Shown piece by piece: positions 52,956 to 62,001 of a stretch of DNA of 64,000 bases (its first letter is position 1; every line of letters starts with the position of its first letter). The DNA is taken from the NCBI RefSeq assembly GCF_001427825.1, contig NZ_LMGT01000001.1:1134907-1198906 (forward strand), given 5' to 3'. Origin of the DNA: Brevundimonas sp. Root608. Its GTDB lineage: Bacteria; Pseudomonadota; Alphaproteobacteria; Caulobacterales; Caulobacteraceae. The notes under the pieces were generated by a model, which searched no databases, had not been told where the DNA came from, and was given only the letters and a program-made list of their open reading frames with translations. Position numbers and translations under genes: made by a program.

Positions 52956-53582
52956 GTGACCCAGGGCAGATTCATTACATTCGAAGGCGGTGAGGGGACC
53001 GGCAAGTCGACCCAGGTCGCGCGCCTGGTGGAACGCCTGCGCGCGCGTGATCTCGAGGTGGTCCAGACGCGCGAACCGGGAGGGTCGGCGGGGGCCGAGG
53101 ACATCCGCAACATCGCCCTGAATGGCGACGCTGGCCGCTGGTCGCCCATGACCGAGACGCTGCTGATGTTCGCCGCCCGAAGCGACCATCTGGAGCGAAC
53201 CATCCGGCCCGCGCTGGAAGCGGGACGCTGGGTGGTCTGCGACCGCTTCGCCGATTCCAGCCGCGCCTACCAGGGCGTCGGCGGCGGAACGCCCGCGGCG
53301 TTCATCGAAACGCTCGATGCCGCCATTGTCGGCGACACCCAGCCGGACCTTACCCTGATCTTCGACCTGCCGGTCAGTATCGGTCTGGAGCGCGCCTTCG
53401 GACGGGGGCTGTTCGAAACGCGCTTCGAGTCAAAGGGGCTGGAATTCCACGAGCGTCTGCGGCGCGGCTTCCTCGACATCGCCGCGCGCCATCCCGAGCG
53501 CTGCGTCGTCATCGACGCCGACGGGGATCAGGACGCCGTTGCGGCCCGCGTGTGGGCGGCGATAGAGGCGCGGCTGCTGTGA
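52956..53582 (+). CDS. tmk: Thymidylate kinase
   Basis: Phosphorylates dTMP to dTDP. The 208-residue protein starts at GTG 52956 (MTQGRFITFEGGEGTGKSTQ) with the P-loop GGEGTGKST near residue 11, the TREPGGSAGAEDIR loop and the DRFADSSRAYQG motif of the dTMP site. The stop overlaps the holB GTG start. The tmk-holB-tatD order is conserved in Alphaproteobacteria. Confidence 0.96.
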   Translation: MTQGRFITFEGGEGTGKSTQVARLVERLRARDLEVVQTREPGGSAGAEDIRNIALNGDAGRWSPMTETLLMFAARSDHLERTIRPALEAGRWVVCDRFADSSRAYQGVGGGTPAAFIETLDAAIVGDTQPDLTLIFDLPVSIGLERAFGRGLFETRFESKGLEFHERLRRGFLDIAARHPERCVVIDADGDQDAVAARVWAAIEARLL

Positions 53583-54559
53583 GCGAGCATCCGCGCGACC
53601 GGTTCGACCTGATTCCGGACGCCGCGGCCGAGGCGGCGTTTCTGGACGCCTTCGACAAGGGTCGGCTCCACCACGCCTGGCTGCTCTGCGGCGTCGAGGG
53701 GTCCGGCAAGGCGACGTTCGCCTACCGCGCCGCCCGCCGTCTGCTGGGAGCGGCGCCGGATCCATCGCGCGGCTTGCTGGGGACCCGGCCGGACGATCCG
53801 GTCGCCCGTCTGGTCACGGCCCAGTCCCATCCCGACCTGCTGGTGCTGGAACGCGCCGTCGAGGGCGGCAAGACGAAGAAGTCCATCTCGGTCGATCAGG
53901 CCCGCGACCTGCCGGAGTTCTTTTCCAAGAGTCCCTCGCAGGCCCATTATCGGGTGGCGATCATCGACGCCGCCGATGACCTGAATCTGAATGCGGCCAA
54001 TGCCTTGCTCAAGGTTCTTGAAGAGCCGCCGGAGCGCGGGGTGCTGTTCCTGGTGACCCATGCGCCGGGGCGTCTGCTGTCGACCCTCCGCTCACGCTGT
54101 CGCCGTCTGGCCTTCCCGGTCTGGCCCCTGCATGCGCTGGAGGAACTGGTCCGCAACCAGACCGGCGTGTCTTCGGCCGAGGCCGCGCGCATCGCCGCCA
54201 TGGCGGCCGGCTCGCCGGGACAGGCGCTGGCCTTGGCCTCCGGGGCCACGCTGGAGGCAGACCAACTGGCCCAGGCCTGGGTCGCGGCGCCGGCCGTGGA
54301 CCGGGCCGAGGCCCTGGCCGTGGCCGACCGGTTCCGCGGGGCGGAAGGGCAGGAGCGGTTCGAAACTCTGATGGACCGGCTGATCGCGGCCGTGAAGGTG
54401 CGGGCTCTGGAGGAGGGGGCCTCGGGGGCGCGTTGGGCCGAGCTGTGGAGCCGCCTGTCCGAACTGCCGGACCGGACCGCCGCCATCAATCTGGATCGGG
54501 GAGACGTCCTGGCCGGAGCCCTGGCCGACCTGCAGCGCACCAAGGCGGGCGGCGGATGA
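53579..54559 (+). CDS. holB: DNA polymerase III subunit delta'
   Basis: Clamp-loader subunit. The 326-residue protein from GTG 53579 has an AAA+-type domain with HAWLLCGVEGSGKATFAYRA, where the Walker A ends in Lys-Ala rather than Lys-Thr/Ser, consistent with delta' not hydrolysing ATP. It also has the SVDQARDLPEFFSKSP and NAANALLKVLEEPP motifs and the SRCRRLAFP sensor region. GTGA overlap with tmk and ATGA overlap with tatD place it in one operon. Confidence 0.93.
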   Translation: MSEHPRDRFDLIPDAAAEAAFLDAFDKGRLHHAWLLCGVEGSGKATFAYRAARRLLGAAPDPSRGLLGTRPDDPVARLVTAQSHPDLLVLERAVEGGKTKKSISVDQARDLPEFFSKSPSQAHYRVAIIDAADDLNLNAANALLKVLEEPPERGVLFLVTHAPGRLLSTLRSRCRRLAFPVWPLHALEELVRNQTGVSSAEAARIAAMAAGSPGQALALASGATLEADQLAQAWVAAPAVDRAEALAVADRFRGAEGQERFETLMDRLIAAVKVRALEEGASGARWAELWSRLSELPDRTAAINLDRGDVLAGALADLQRTKAGGG

Positions 54560-55344
54560 TCATCGACAGTCACGTCAATCTGCACGCCCCGCAGTTCGAC
54601 GAGGATCGCGACGCGGTCATCACCCGGGCCCGCGCGGCCGGGGTCGGCCTGATGGTCGAGATTTCCGACAAGCTGTCGACCTTCGAGGCCACCCACGGCC
54701 TGGCCATGGCCCATGACGACATCTGGTGCACGGTCGGGGCCCACCCGCACGAGGCCAAGGATCACGTCGACCTGACCGCCGACCGGCTGGTCGAGCTGGC
54801 GGGGCGTCCGCGGGTGGTCGGGATCGGCGAATGCGGGCTGGATTTCCACTACGACCTCAGCCCCCGCGACGTTCAGGCGGCGGTGTTCCGGACCCATATC
54901 GCCGCCGCGCGCCGGACCGGCCTGCCGCTGGTGGTGCACACGCGCGAGGCCGACGACGTCATGGCCGCCATCCTGGCCGAGGAACAGGCCGAGGGACCGT
55001 TCCGGTTCCTCATGCACTGCTATACCAGTGGCCCGGAACTGGCGGAAAAGGCGGCGGAGCTGGGGGCATGGTTTTCCGTGTCCGGGATCGCCACCTTCAA
55101 GGCGGCCAGCGATGTGCGCGAGATCGTGGCGGCCATGCCGGCGGACCGGATCATCGTCGAGACCGACTGCCCCTATCTGGCGCCCATGCCGCACCGGGGG
55201 CGGCGCAACGAGCCGGCTTGGGTGGTTCATGTGCTGGACAAGCTGGCGGAGATCCGCGGCTGGAGCCGGGACGAGGCCGAGGCCCGCACGACCGACGCCT
55301 TCTTCGCCCTGTTCGACCGCATCCCGCGACCGGAGGGGGCATGA
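54556..55344 (+). CDS. TatD-family metal-dependent hydrolase
   Basis: A 262-residue TIM-barrel metalloenzyme of the TatD nuclease family. It has GIGECGLDFHYD, LPLVVHTREADDD-like (VVHTREADDV), FLMHCYTSG and VETDCPYLAP, the usual metal ligands. The N-terminal DxHxH motif, normally DSHCHLD, here reads DSHVNLH, so the second His is replaced by Asn. Whether the shifted His compensates is unknown. Part of the rlpA/tmk/holB operon, with ATGA overlaps at both ends. Confidence 0.92.
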   Translation: MIIDSHVNLHAPQFDEDRDAVITRARAAGVGLMVEISDKLSTFEATHGLAMAHDDIWCTVGAHPHEAKDHVDLTADRLVELAGRPRVVGIGECGLDFHYDLSPRDVQAAVFRTHIAAARRTGLPLVVHTREADDVMAAILAEEQAEGPFRFLMHCYTSGPELAEKAAELGAWFSVSGIATFKAASDVREIVAAMPADRIIVETDCPYLAPMPHRGRRNEPAWVVHVLDKLAEIRGWSRDEAEARTTDAFFALFDRIPRPEGA

Positions 55345-56153
55345 CCGGGGCGACGGGCGAGCTGGAGGTGGTGATCCTCGGCTGCGGTTCGTCGGGGGGC
55401 GTGCCGCGCGGGGACGGCGACTGGGGCGCCTGCGATCCGGCCGAGCCGAGGAACGCCCGCACCCGCTGTTCGCTGCTGGTCCGCCGCCACGGGCCGGACG
55501 GCGTGACGAGCGTGCTGATCGACACGTCGCCCGACCTGCGGGCCCAGGTGCTGGCCGCCGACGTCCGCCACATCGATGCGGTGCTCTACACACACGACCA
55601 CGCCGACCAGACCCACGGCATCGACGACCTGCGGGTCTTCGCCCAGCGGGCCCGTCGGCGGCTCCCGGCCTGGATGGATGCGGCCACCTACGCCGCCCTC
55701 CACGAACGGTTCCGCTACATTTTCGAAAGCGTGGAAGGCTATCCGGCCATCCTCGACGACAAGCTAATCCCGCCGCATGGCGAGGCCTGGTCGGTCGAGG
55801 GCGCAGGCGGCGCCATCCCGGTCCTGACCTTCGACCAGGCCCACGGGCCGATCCGCTCCGTCGGCTACCGCATCGGGCCGGTGGCCTATTCCAGCGACGT
55901 GTCCGACCTCGACGAGGCGGCGATCGGGGCGGTGCGGGGTTGCGCTCTGTGGATCGTCGACGCCCTGCGCTGGACCCCGCACCCGACCCACGCTCATGTC
56001 GAGAAGGCGCTGGACTGGATCGCGCGGTCGGGCGTGAAACGCGCCGTTCTGACCAACCTGCACCTTGATCTGGACTACAACGCCCTGAAGGCTGCTGTGC
56101 CCGGGCACGTCGACGTCGCCCATGACGGCTGGTCGGCGCGGCTTTCGCTTTGA
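55341..56153 (+). CDS. MBL-fold metallo-hydrolase, PhnP-like
   Basis: A 270-residue metallo-beta-lactamase-fold phosphodiesterase-like enzyme. It starts with LEVVILGCGSSGGVPRGDGD, has the metal motif as YTHDHADQTHGIDD (HxHxDQ, the last His replaced by Gln), the second-site YSSDVSDLDEAA and the distal His in ALRWTPHPTHAHVEKAL. The GCGxSxGVPR start and DDLR element are those of PhnP-like proteins. No phn genes are near; it is the last gene of the operon that begins with tmk. Confidence 0.9.
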   Translation: MTGATGELEVVILGCGSSGGVPRGDGDWGACDPAEPRNARTRCSLLVRRHGPDGVTSVLIDTSPDLRAQVLAADVRHIDAVLYTHDHADQTHGIDDLRVFAQRARRRLPAWMDAATYAALHERFRYIFESVEGYPAILDDKLIPPHGEAWSVEGAGGAIPVLTFDQAHGPIRSVGYRIGPVAYSSDVSDLDEAAIGAVRGCALWIVDALRWTPHPTHAHVEKALDWIARSGVKRAVLTNLHLDLDYNALKAAVPGHVDVAHDGWSARLSL

Positions 56154-56171
56154 CGATGGAGACCTGACGCG

Positions 56172-57245
56172 ATGAAACGCCTGGTTCCGGCCCTGTGCGG
56201 CCTCGCCGCCCTGCTGCTGTCCTCGGTGGCGGCGGCCCAGCCTGCGCCGGCGGAGGGGCATTTCAGCGTCGCCGACTTCGTCCTCGCCTCCGGCCAGGCC
56301 CTGCCCGAACTGCGCATGCATTACCGGACTCTGGGCCAGCCGCGCCGCGGCGCCGACGGGCGGGTCGAGAACGCCGTGCTGCTGTTGCATGGGACGGGCG
56401 GGACAGGCGCTCAGTTCCTGTCGCCCCAGTTCGCCGGCGAGCTGTTCGGGCCCGGCCAGCCGCTGGACATCGCGCGCTACTACATCGTCATGCCCGACAA
56501 CCTCGGCCACGGCGGCTCGTCGAAGCCGTCGGACGGCTCGCGCGCCCGCTTTCCGGAGTACGGCTACGCGGACATGGTCGAGGCGCAGCGCCGCTTGCTG
56601 ACCGAGGGCCTCGGCGTCGATCGCCTGCGACTCATCCTCGGAACCTCGATGGGCTGTATGCACATCTTCGTCTGGGCCGAAACCCATCCGGACTTCGCTC
56701 AGGCCCTGATGCCCATGGCCTGCCAGCCGACCGCCATCGTCGGCCGCAACCGGCTGTGGCGCACCATGCTGAAGGATGCGATCCGCAGCGACCCGGTCTG
56801 GGCCGGCGGCGACTATGCCGCCCAGCCCGTCGAGGGGCTGCGCGCCGCGGTCGACCTGCTGCTGCTGGCGGGCTCGGCGCCGATGGCGATGCAGCAGGAT
56901 CTGGCGACCCCGGCCGCTGTCGATGAGTGGCTGGCGGCGCAGCAGGCGCGACGCATCCCGGCGCTGGACGCCAACGACCTCTGGTATCAGGTCAACGCCT
57001 CATTCGATTACGATCCCTCTGCCGGGCTGGAGCGAATCACCGCGCCCATGACCTGGATCAACTCGGCCGACGACTTCATCAATCCGCCGGAGCTGGGCCT
57101 GGCGGAGCAGTTCATGCCGCGCATCGCCGGCGTCCGCTACCGGCTGATCCCCAACAGCGCCGGGGGGAAGGGGCACGGGACCCACACCTGGGCGGTGTTC
57201 TGGAAGGACGACCTGGTCGACCTGCTGGGGCGGTCGGAACCCTAG
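56172..57245 (+). CDS. Exported MetX-like alpha/beta-hydrolase
   Basis: A 357-residue alpha/beta-hydrolase related to homoserine O-acetyltransferase but with a signal peptide (MKRLVPALCGLAALLLSSVA, cleavage after AAAQ near 23). The nucleophile elbow is GTSMGCMH, the acid is in NSADDFINPPE and the His in GKGHGTHTW. A periplasmic location rules out a normal role in methionine synthesis, so it is better read as an esterase or acyltransferase of unknown substrate. Separate from the upstream operon by 18 bases and convergent with the YjbR gene, overlapping it by four bases. Confidence 0.88.
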   Translation: MKRLVPALCGLAALLLSSVAAAQPAPAEGHFSVADFVLASGQALPELRMHYRTLGQPRRGADGRVENAVLLLHGTGGTGAQFLSPQFAGELFGPGQPLDIARYYIVMPDNLGHGGSSKPSDGSRARFPEYGYADMVEAQRRLLTEGLGVDRLRLILGTSMGCMHIFVWAETHPDFAQALMPMACQPTAIVGRNRLWRTMLKDAIRSDPVWAGGDYAAQPVEGLRAAVDLLLLAGSAPMAMQQDLATPAAVDEWLAAQQARRIPALDANDLWYQVNASFDYDPSAGLERITAPMTWINSADDFINPPELGLAEQFMPRIAGVRYRLIPNSAGGKGHGTHTWAVFWKDDLVDLLGRSEP

Positions 57246-57571
57246 AGCGCCGCGATCGCCGACCGCGGGGCGCGGTGACGCCACGCCCGGGTGAGGGCGT
57301 CGCGCAGGGTCGCCTCGTCCACCCCGGCCACGAACACCAGCGTTGCGCCGCTCTTGCCCCAGCCGCCGGGGACCGGGGCGAAGATCGCCGGTTCCGCCTC
57401 CACCAGCATCGCCTGTTCCTCGGGCTTGAGGAGCACCATGCCGGCGTCCTTGTCCGGATGCAGGCTGGCGAAGATGCGATTGCCCACCCGGAAGTCGGTG
57501 CGACCCATGTGCGCGCCCTGAACCGCCTCGGGCAGGCTGAGGGCGACGCGCGTGAAGTCGTCGAGCGTCAT
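57242..57571 (-). CDS. MmcQ/YjbR-family DNA-binding-like protein
   Basis: A 109-residue protein from ATG 57571 (MTLDDFTRVALSLPEAVQGA) with the YjbR fold motifs HMGRTDFRVGNRIFASL and MVLLKPEEQAML. Family members are small CyaY-like alpha/beta proteins with proposed nucleic-acid binding; the actual role is unknown. The start overlaps the hemB stop (ATGA), so it is translated after hemB. Confidence 0.88.
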   Translation of the reverse strand: MTLDDFTRVALSLPEAVQGAHMGRTDFRVGNRIFASLHPDKDAGMVLLKPEEQAMLVEAEPAIFAPVPGGWGKSGATLVFVAGVDEATLRDALTRAWRHRAPRSAIAAL

Positions 57572-58572
57572 CCGCCCAGCAGCCGCGCCGCCTGCGGGGC
57601 GAAATAGCTCAGCATCCCGGCGCACCCGGCGCGCTTGAAAGCATGCAGGGATTCGAGGATGGCGCGGTCCTCGTCGAGCCAGCCATTGGCCATGGCGGCC
57701 CGCATCATCGCGTACTCGCCGGACACCTGATAGGCGAAGGTCGGAATTTTGAAAGTCTCTCTAACCTGCTGAATAATATCGAGATACAGCATCCCCGGCT
57801 TGACCATGACGGCATCGGCGCCTTCGGCGATGTCCATGGCCACCTCGCGCAGGGCCTCGTCGGAATTGGCGTAGTCCATCTGGTAGGTCTTCTTGTCGCC
57901 GGTCAGGGCCTTCGCCGACCCCACGGCGTCGCGGTAGGGGCCGTAGAAGGCCGAGGCGTATTTGGCGGCGTAGGACAGGATCATGGTGTCGTGGAAGCCG
58001 TTGGCCTCCAGCGCCTCGCGGATGGCCTGGACGCGGCCGTCCATCATGTCCGAGGGGGCGACCACGTCGGCCCCGGCGTGGGCGTGGATGAAGGCCTGTT
58101 CGGCCAGCCGCTCGAGGCTGGCGTCATTGAGGATGCGACCGTCCTCGACCACGCCGTCGTGGCCGTGGTCGGTGTAGCAGTCCAGCGCCACGTCGGTGAT
58201 GACGCCGATCTCGGGGGCGGCGTCCTTGATGGCCCTGATGCAGGCGGGGATCAGGCCGTCGGGGTCGGTCGCGCCCGTGCCGATCGCGTCCTTGAGGGCC
58301 CCGTCGACATTGGGGAACAGGGCCACGGCGGGGATGCCGAGATCGCGCGCCTCGACGGCGGCGGCGGCGGCGGCTTTCGGCGACAGGCGGAAGACGCCGG
58401 GCATGGAGGCGACCGGAACCCGGTCCTCGGCGCCGTCATGGACGATCAGCGGCCAGACGAGATCGGCGGGCGTCAGCGTCGTCTCGGCGACCAGCCGGCG
58501 GACCCAGGGGCTGCTGCGCAGGCGGCGGGGGCGGGCGTAGGGGAAGGCGGCGGGGGCGAACGGCTGGGTCAT
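57568..58572 (-). CDS. hemB: Delta-aminolevulinic acid dehydratase (porphobilinogen synthase)
   Basis: Condenses two 5-aminolevulinate molecules in heme synthesis; partner of the hemA gene at the right edge. The 334-residue protein has the metal-site region DVALDCYTDHGHDGVV, of the zinc-independent type, and the two active-site lysines in SYAAKYASAFYGPYRDA and VMVKPGMLYLD. ATG 58572 gives MTQPFAPAAFPYARPRRLRS. A patch of AT-rich codons at about 57748-57792 (residues of DIIQQVRETFKI) stands out from the rest of the gene. Cotranscribed with the YjbR gene. Confidence 0.96.
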   Translation of the reverse strand: MTQPFAPAAFPYARPRRLRSSPWVRRLVAETTLTPADLVWPLIVHDGAEDRVPVASMPGVFRLSPKAAAAAAVEARDLGIPAVALFPNVDGALKDAIGTGATDPDGLIPACIRAIKDAAPEIGVITDVALDCYTDHGHDGVVEDGRILNDASLERLAEQAFIHAHAGADVVAPSDMMDGRVQAIREALEANGFHDTMILSYAAKYASAFYGPYRDAVGSAKALTGDKKTYQMDYANSDEALREVAMDIAEGADAVMVKPGMLYLDIIQQVRETFKIPTFAYQVSGEYAMMRAAMANGWLDEDRAILESLHAFKRAGCAGMLSYFAPQAARLLGG

Positions 58573-58877
58573 GCAGCGGTCATAGGCGGCTTGGCGGCCG
58601 GGGAAAACAGGGGCCGAAGCGTTTGGCGGGTCCGGAGCGGTGGGTCCCCGCGCGAAAACGCGGTGCAAGGCGTGCGAACCGTGCGCTGCGAGCGTGGCGT
58701 CTCAAGAGTCTCATGCGTCTCATCCGTTCATTCCCCGCCGGTCACAGCCGCCCTCGCAGGCAATCTGGCACGCCCTGCGTCAGAAACGGACGTAGGCCGA
58801 GGGTGACGCCGCGGCAGGGGTTGGATAGAAGCACCGCGAGCGGCCCGGCAGAGGCCGACCACGACCCAGGAGCTTTC
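58573..58877. promoter_or_regulatory. Divergent intergenic region hemB / acyl-CoA dehydrogenase
   Basis: About 305 bases with no supported gene. It must carry promoters for both directions. CGCGAAAACGCG near 58650 is a small palindrome, and GTCTCA/GTCTCATGCGTCTCATCCG around 58697-58723 is a short direct repeat; neither can be assigned to a factor. Confidence 0.5.
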
Positions 58878-60017
58878 ATGGACTTCGCCCTCAACGACGA
58901 CCAGCGCGCCATCCAGGACGCCGCCCGCCAGTTCGCCGAGGCGGAGCTGGCTCCGCACAGCGCCGAATGGGACGAGACCAAGCATTTCCCGGTCGACGTC
59001 ATGCGCCAGGCCGCCGAGATGGGCTTCTGCGGCATCTACACCGGCGAGGAGCACGGCGGCATGGCTCTGGGCCGCGTGGAGGCGGCGCTCATCTTCGAGG
59101 AGCTGTCGCGGGGCGACGTGTCGACGGCGGCCTTCATCTCGATCCACAACATGGCCACGTGGATGATCGACAAATTCGGCTCCGACGATCTGCGCGGCCG
59201 CTATGTGCCCTCGCTGGTGTCGATGGAGCGGATCGCCAGCTACTGCCTGACCGAGCCGGGTTCAGGGTCTGACGCGGCGGGCCTGCGCACCACGGCCCGG
59301 CTGGACGGCGACCACTGGGTGCTGAACGGATCCAAGGCCTTCATCTCGGGGGCGGGGACATCGGACGTCTATGTGGTCATGGCCCGCACGGGGCAGGACG
59401 GGCCCAAGGGCATTTCGACCTTCGTCGTCGACAAGGACGCGCCGGGCCTGAGCTTCGGGGCACAGGAGAAGAAGATGGGCTGGAACAGCCAGCCCACGGC
59501 CATCGTCGCCTTCGACGACTGCCGCATCCCGGCGGCGAATCTGCTGGGCAAGGAAGGCGACGGCTTCCGCTACGCCATGATGGGCCTGGACGGCGGCCGG
59601 CTGAATATCGCCGCCTGTTCGCTGGGCGGGGCGCGGCTGGCGCTGGAGGCGGCGCAGGCCTACGTCACCACGCGAAAACAATTCAACAAGCCGTTGTCTG
59701 ATTTCCAGAATGTCCAGTTCAAGCTGGCCGATATGGCGACCCAGCTGGAGGCGGCGCGCCTGCTGGTCCTTCGCGGCGCCTGGGCCCTGGACGCCCGCCA
59801 CCCAGAGGCGACGAAATGGTGCGCCATGGCCAAGCGGTTCGCCACGGACGCCTGTTTCGAGATCGCGGACGAGGCCCTGCAGCTGCACGGCGGCTACGGC
59901 TATCTGAAGGACTATCCGCTGGAACGGATCGTCCGCGACCTGCGGGTCCATCGCATTCTCGAGGGGACGAACGAGATCATGCGGGTGATCACGGCGCGAG
60001 AGATGTTGCGGCAGTGA
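58878..60017 (+). CDS. Acyl-CoA dehydrogenase, isobutyryl-CoA dehydrogenase-like
   Basis: A 379-residue FAD acyl-CoA dehydrogenase. It has the ACAD signatures YCLTEPGSGSDAAGLRT and QLHGGYGYLKDYPLERIVRD, with the catalytic-base region RILEGTNEIMRVI. ATG 58878 gives MDFALNDDQRAIQDAARQFA. The adjacent 3-hydroxyisobutyryl-CoA hydrolase and nearby 3-hydroxyisobutyrate dehydrogenase place it in valine degradation, matching the ACAD8 type (inference from context). It is followed after 24 bases by the hydrolase. Confidence 0.92.
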   Translation: MDFALNDDQRAIQDAARQFAEAELAPHSAEWDETKHFPVDVMRQAAEMGFCGIYTGEEHGGMALGRVEAALIFEELSRGDVSTAAFISIHNMATWMIDKFGSDDLRGRYVPSLVSMERIASYCLTEPGSGSDAAGLRTTARLDGDHWVLNGSKAFISGAGTSDVYVVMARTGQDGPKGISTFVVDKDAPGLSFGAQEKKMGWNSQPTAIVAFDDCRIPAANLLGKEGDGFRYAMMGLDGGRLNIAACSLGGARLALEAAQAYVTTRKQFNKPLSDFQNVQFKLADMATQLEAARLLVLRGAWALDARHPEATKWCAMAKRFATDACFEIADEALQLHGGYGYLKDYPLERIVRDLRVHRILEGTNEIMRVITAREMLRQ

Positions 60018-60041
60018 CCCGGCGCCCGTAGAGCGGCCCCC

Positions 60042-61091
60042 ATGAGCGATTCCGAAGTCCTGACCCGCGTCGAATCCGGCGTGGGCCGCATCACCCTGAA
60101 CCGACCCAAGGCGCTGCATGCGCTGAACCGGGACATGTGCGAGGCGATGACGGCCGCGCTGCTGGCGTGGCGCGAGGACGCGGCCGTGCAGTCCGTCATG
60201 ATCGACCATTCGGGCGAGCGAGGCTTCTGCGCCGGCGGCGACATCCGCATGATCGCCGAGAGCGGGGCGGGGGATGCGTCGGAGGCCATGGCTTTCTTCC
60301 GGACCGAGTACCGGCTGAACCACCTGATGTTCGAATATCCGAAGCCGATCACCGCGATCGTCGACGGCATCGTCATGGGCGGCGGGGTCGGCATCTCCGA
60401 GCCGGCCGAGGTGCGGATCGCCACCGAGCGCACGACCTACGCCATGCCCGAAACCGGCATCGGCCTGTTCCCCGACGTCGGCGGCGGCTGGTTCCTGCCG
60501 CGGTTGCCGGGCCGGACCGGCGTCTGGCTGGCCCTGACCGGGGCGCGGCTGAAGGCGGCGGACACGGTGGCCCTGGGCATCCATACGCACTTCGTACCTT
60601 CTGACCGGGTCGAGGCGCTGAAGAGCGCCCTGATCGCCCATCCCGCCGCACCGAAAACCGTCGCGGACACTCTGGCCTCCGATCCCGGCGCCGCGCCGAC
60701 GGCGGCCCATCGCCAGGCCATCGACCGGCTGTTCGCCTTCGACACGGTCGAGGCCATCTTCGCGGCGCTCGAGGCGGACGGGTCCGAATGGGCGCTGGCC
60801 CAGCTGGCCGTTCTGAAGACCAAGTCGCCGCAGTCGATGAAGATCACCCTGCGCCAGCTGCGCACCGGGGCGACGCTGGGAACCTTCGCCGACAACATGG
60901 CCATGGAATACCGGCTCGGCGGCCGGGTGGTGCGCAGCCACGACTTCCAGGAGGGGGTGCGCGCCGTCATCGTCGACAAGGACAATACGCCGAACTGGTC
61001 GCCGGCCGATCTGGCCGGGGTGACCGAAGCGACGCTGGACGCCCTGTTCGCGCCCCTGCCGGCGGCGGAGGAATGGTCGCCGCTGCCCTGA
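60042..61091 (+). CDS. 3-Hydroxyisobutyryl-CoA hydrolase (crotonase family)
   Basis: A 349-residue crotonase-fold thioesterase of the valine pathway. It is longer than simple enoyl-CoA hydratases and has GFCAGGDIRMI, IVDGIVMGGGVGISEPAEVR and AMPETGIGLFPDVGGGWFLP with the catalytic Glu, the set that separates hydrolases from hydratases. The C-terminal MKITLRQLRTG and QEGVRAVIVDKDNTPNWSP also fit. It is downstream of the isobutyryl-CoA dehydrogenase gene in the same direction. Confidence 0.92.
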   Translation: MSDSEVLTRVESGVGRITLNRPKALHALNRDMCEAMTAALLAWREDAAVQSVMIDHSGERGFCAGGDIRMIAESGAGDASEAMAFFRTEYRLNHLMFEYPKPITAIVDGIVMGGGVGISEPAEVRIATERTTYAMPETGIGLFPDVGGGWFLPRLPGRTGVWLALTGARLKAADTVALGIHTHFVPSDRVEALKSALIAHPAAPKTVADTLASDPGAAPTAAHRQAIDRLFAFDTVEAIFAALEADGSEWALAQLAVLKTKSPQSMKITLRQLRTGATLGTFADNMAMEYRLGGRVVRSHDFQEGVRAVIVDKDNTPNWSPADLAGVTEATLDALFAPLPAAEEWSPLP

Positions 61092-61164
61092 GCCGCCGGC
61101 TGTGAGGTCTTGCATCCGCGCCGGTTCCGGGGCGTAGCTTGGCGCGGGAACAGGAGGGATCGTG

Positions 61165-61938
61165 ATGATCAGGACCTTGGCTATTGCGCTTGCGGCCTCG
61201 GCGGCCCTGGGCGGCTGCGCGTTGACGGACGGCCAGACCGTCTTCCCCGGCGGCGAGGCCCGGGCGGGGCTGGAAGCCGGCCACGCCGCGGCCGTCGCCG
61301 ACCCCCGGCGTCTGCCGGCCGAGGTCGCGCGGGATCCGCTGCGCAAACCCGCCGACATGCTCGCCCTGATGCGGCTGGCGCCGGGGCAGGCGATCGCCGA
61401 CATCCGCCCGGAGGAGGGATATTTCACTCGTCTGTTCGCGCCGGCCGTCGGTCCCGGCGGCCGAGTCTACGCCTTCGTGCCCAATCAGACGGCGCAACGC
61501 GAGAACGCCTTCGCCGACACCCTGGCATCGACCTATCCGAACGTCAGCCGGGTGACGGGCGCGCTGGAGACGATGACCTTCGACCGGCCCCTGGACGTCG
61601 TCTTCATGGGCGAGGAGTACCATGACTTCACCATCCCCCGGTTCGGCGTGGACGTGGCGCGCATGAATGCGGCGGTGTTCGCGGCCCTGAAGCCCGGCGG
61701 CCTCTACGTCATCCTCGATCATCAGGCCGCCGACGGGGCGGGAATCAGCGTCGCCGGAACCCTGCACCGGATCGAGGCGGCCGAGTTGCGTCGACAGGTC
61801 GAGGCCGCCGGCTTCGTCTTCGACGGCGAGAGCGACGCGGTTCGCGTTCCGGGCGACGATCATTCCCTGAGCGTGTTCGACGAAAGCATCCGCGGCCGCA
61901 CCGACCGGTTCGTCTATCGCTTCCGCAAACCGGGCTGA
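61165..61938 (+). CDS. Lipoprotein with SAM-methyltransferase-like fold, paralogue A
   Basis: A 257-residue exported protein. ATG 61165 (GGAGG 7 bases before) gives a lipoprotein signal, MIRTLAIALAASAALGGC, with lipobox Cys18. The body resembles a class I methyltransferase, with QAIADIRPEEGYFTRLFAPA in place of the glycine-rich SAM loop, FAALKPGGLYVILDHQA and a C-terminal FRKPG. The SAM motif is eroded and the cell envelope has no known SAM, so catalytic activity is doubtful. The next gene is a diverged copy. Related tandem genes occur in other Caulobacterales and Sphingomonadales (recollection, not checked). Confidence 0.8.
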   Translation: MIRTLAIALAASAALGGCALTDGQTVFPGGEARAGLEAGHAAAVADPRRLPAEVARDPLRKPADMLALMRLAPGQAIADIRPEEGYFTRLFAPAVGPGGRVYAFVPNQTAQRENAFADTLASTYPNVSRVTGALETMTFDRPLDVVFMGEEYHDFTIPRFGVDVARMNAAVFAALKPGGLYVILDHQAADGAGISVAGTLHRIEAAELRRQVEAAGFVFDGESDAVRVPGDDHSLSVFDESIRGRTDRFVYRFRKPG

Positions 61939-62001
61939 CGGGGGACGCTTCAAGGTCTAGCTTCCGGCCAGCGCCGCCATAGCGCGTCAGGAGGATTTCC
62001 C

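Noticed and set aside
58760..58785. Possible sigma-54 promoter (TGGCAC...TGC) upstream of the acyl-CoA dehydrogenase
   Set aside because: The spacing between GG and GC is two bases too short for a -24/-12 promoter.
59262..61427. 721-codon minus-strand frame
   Set aside because: Spans two clear plus-strand genes and an intergenic gap; Arg/Gly-rich with no motif.
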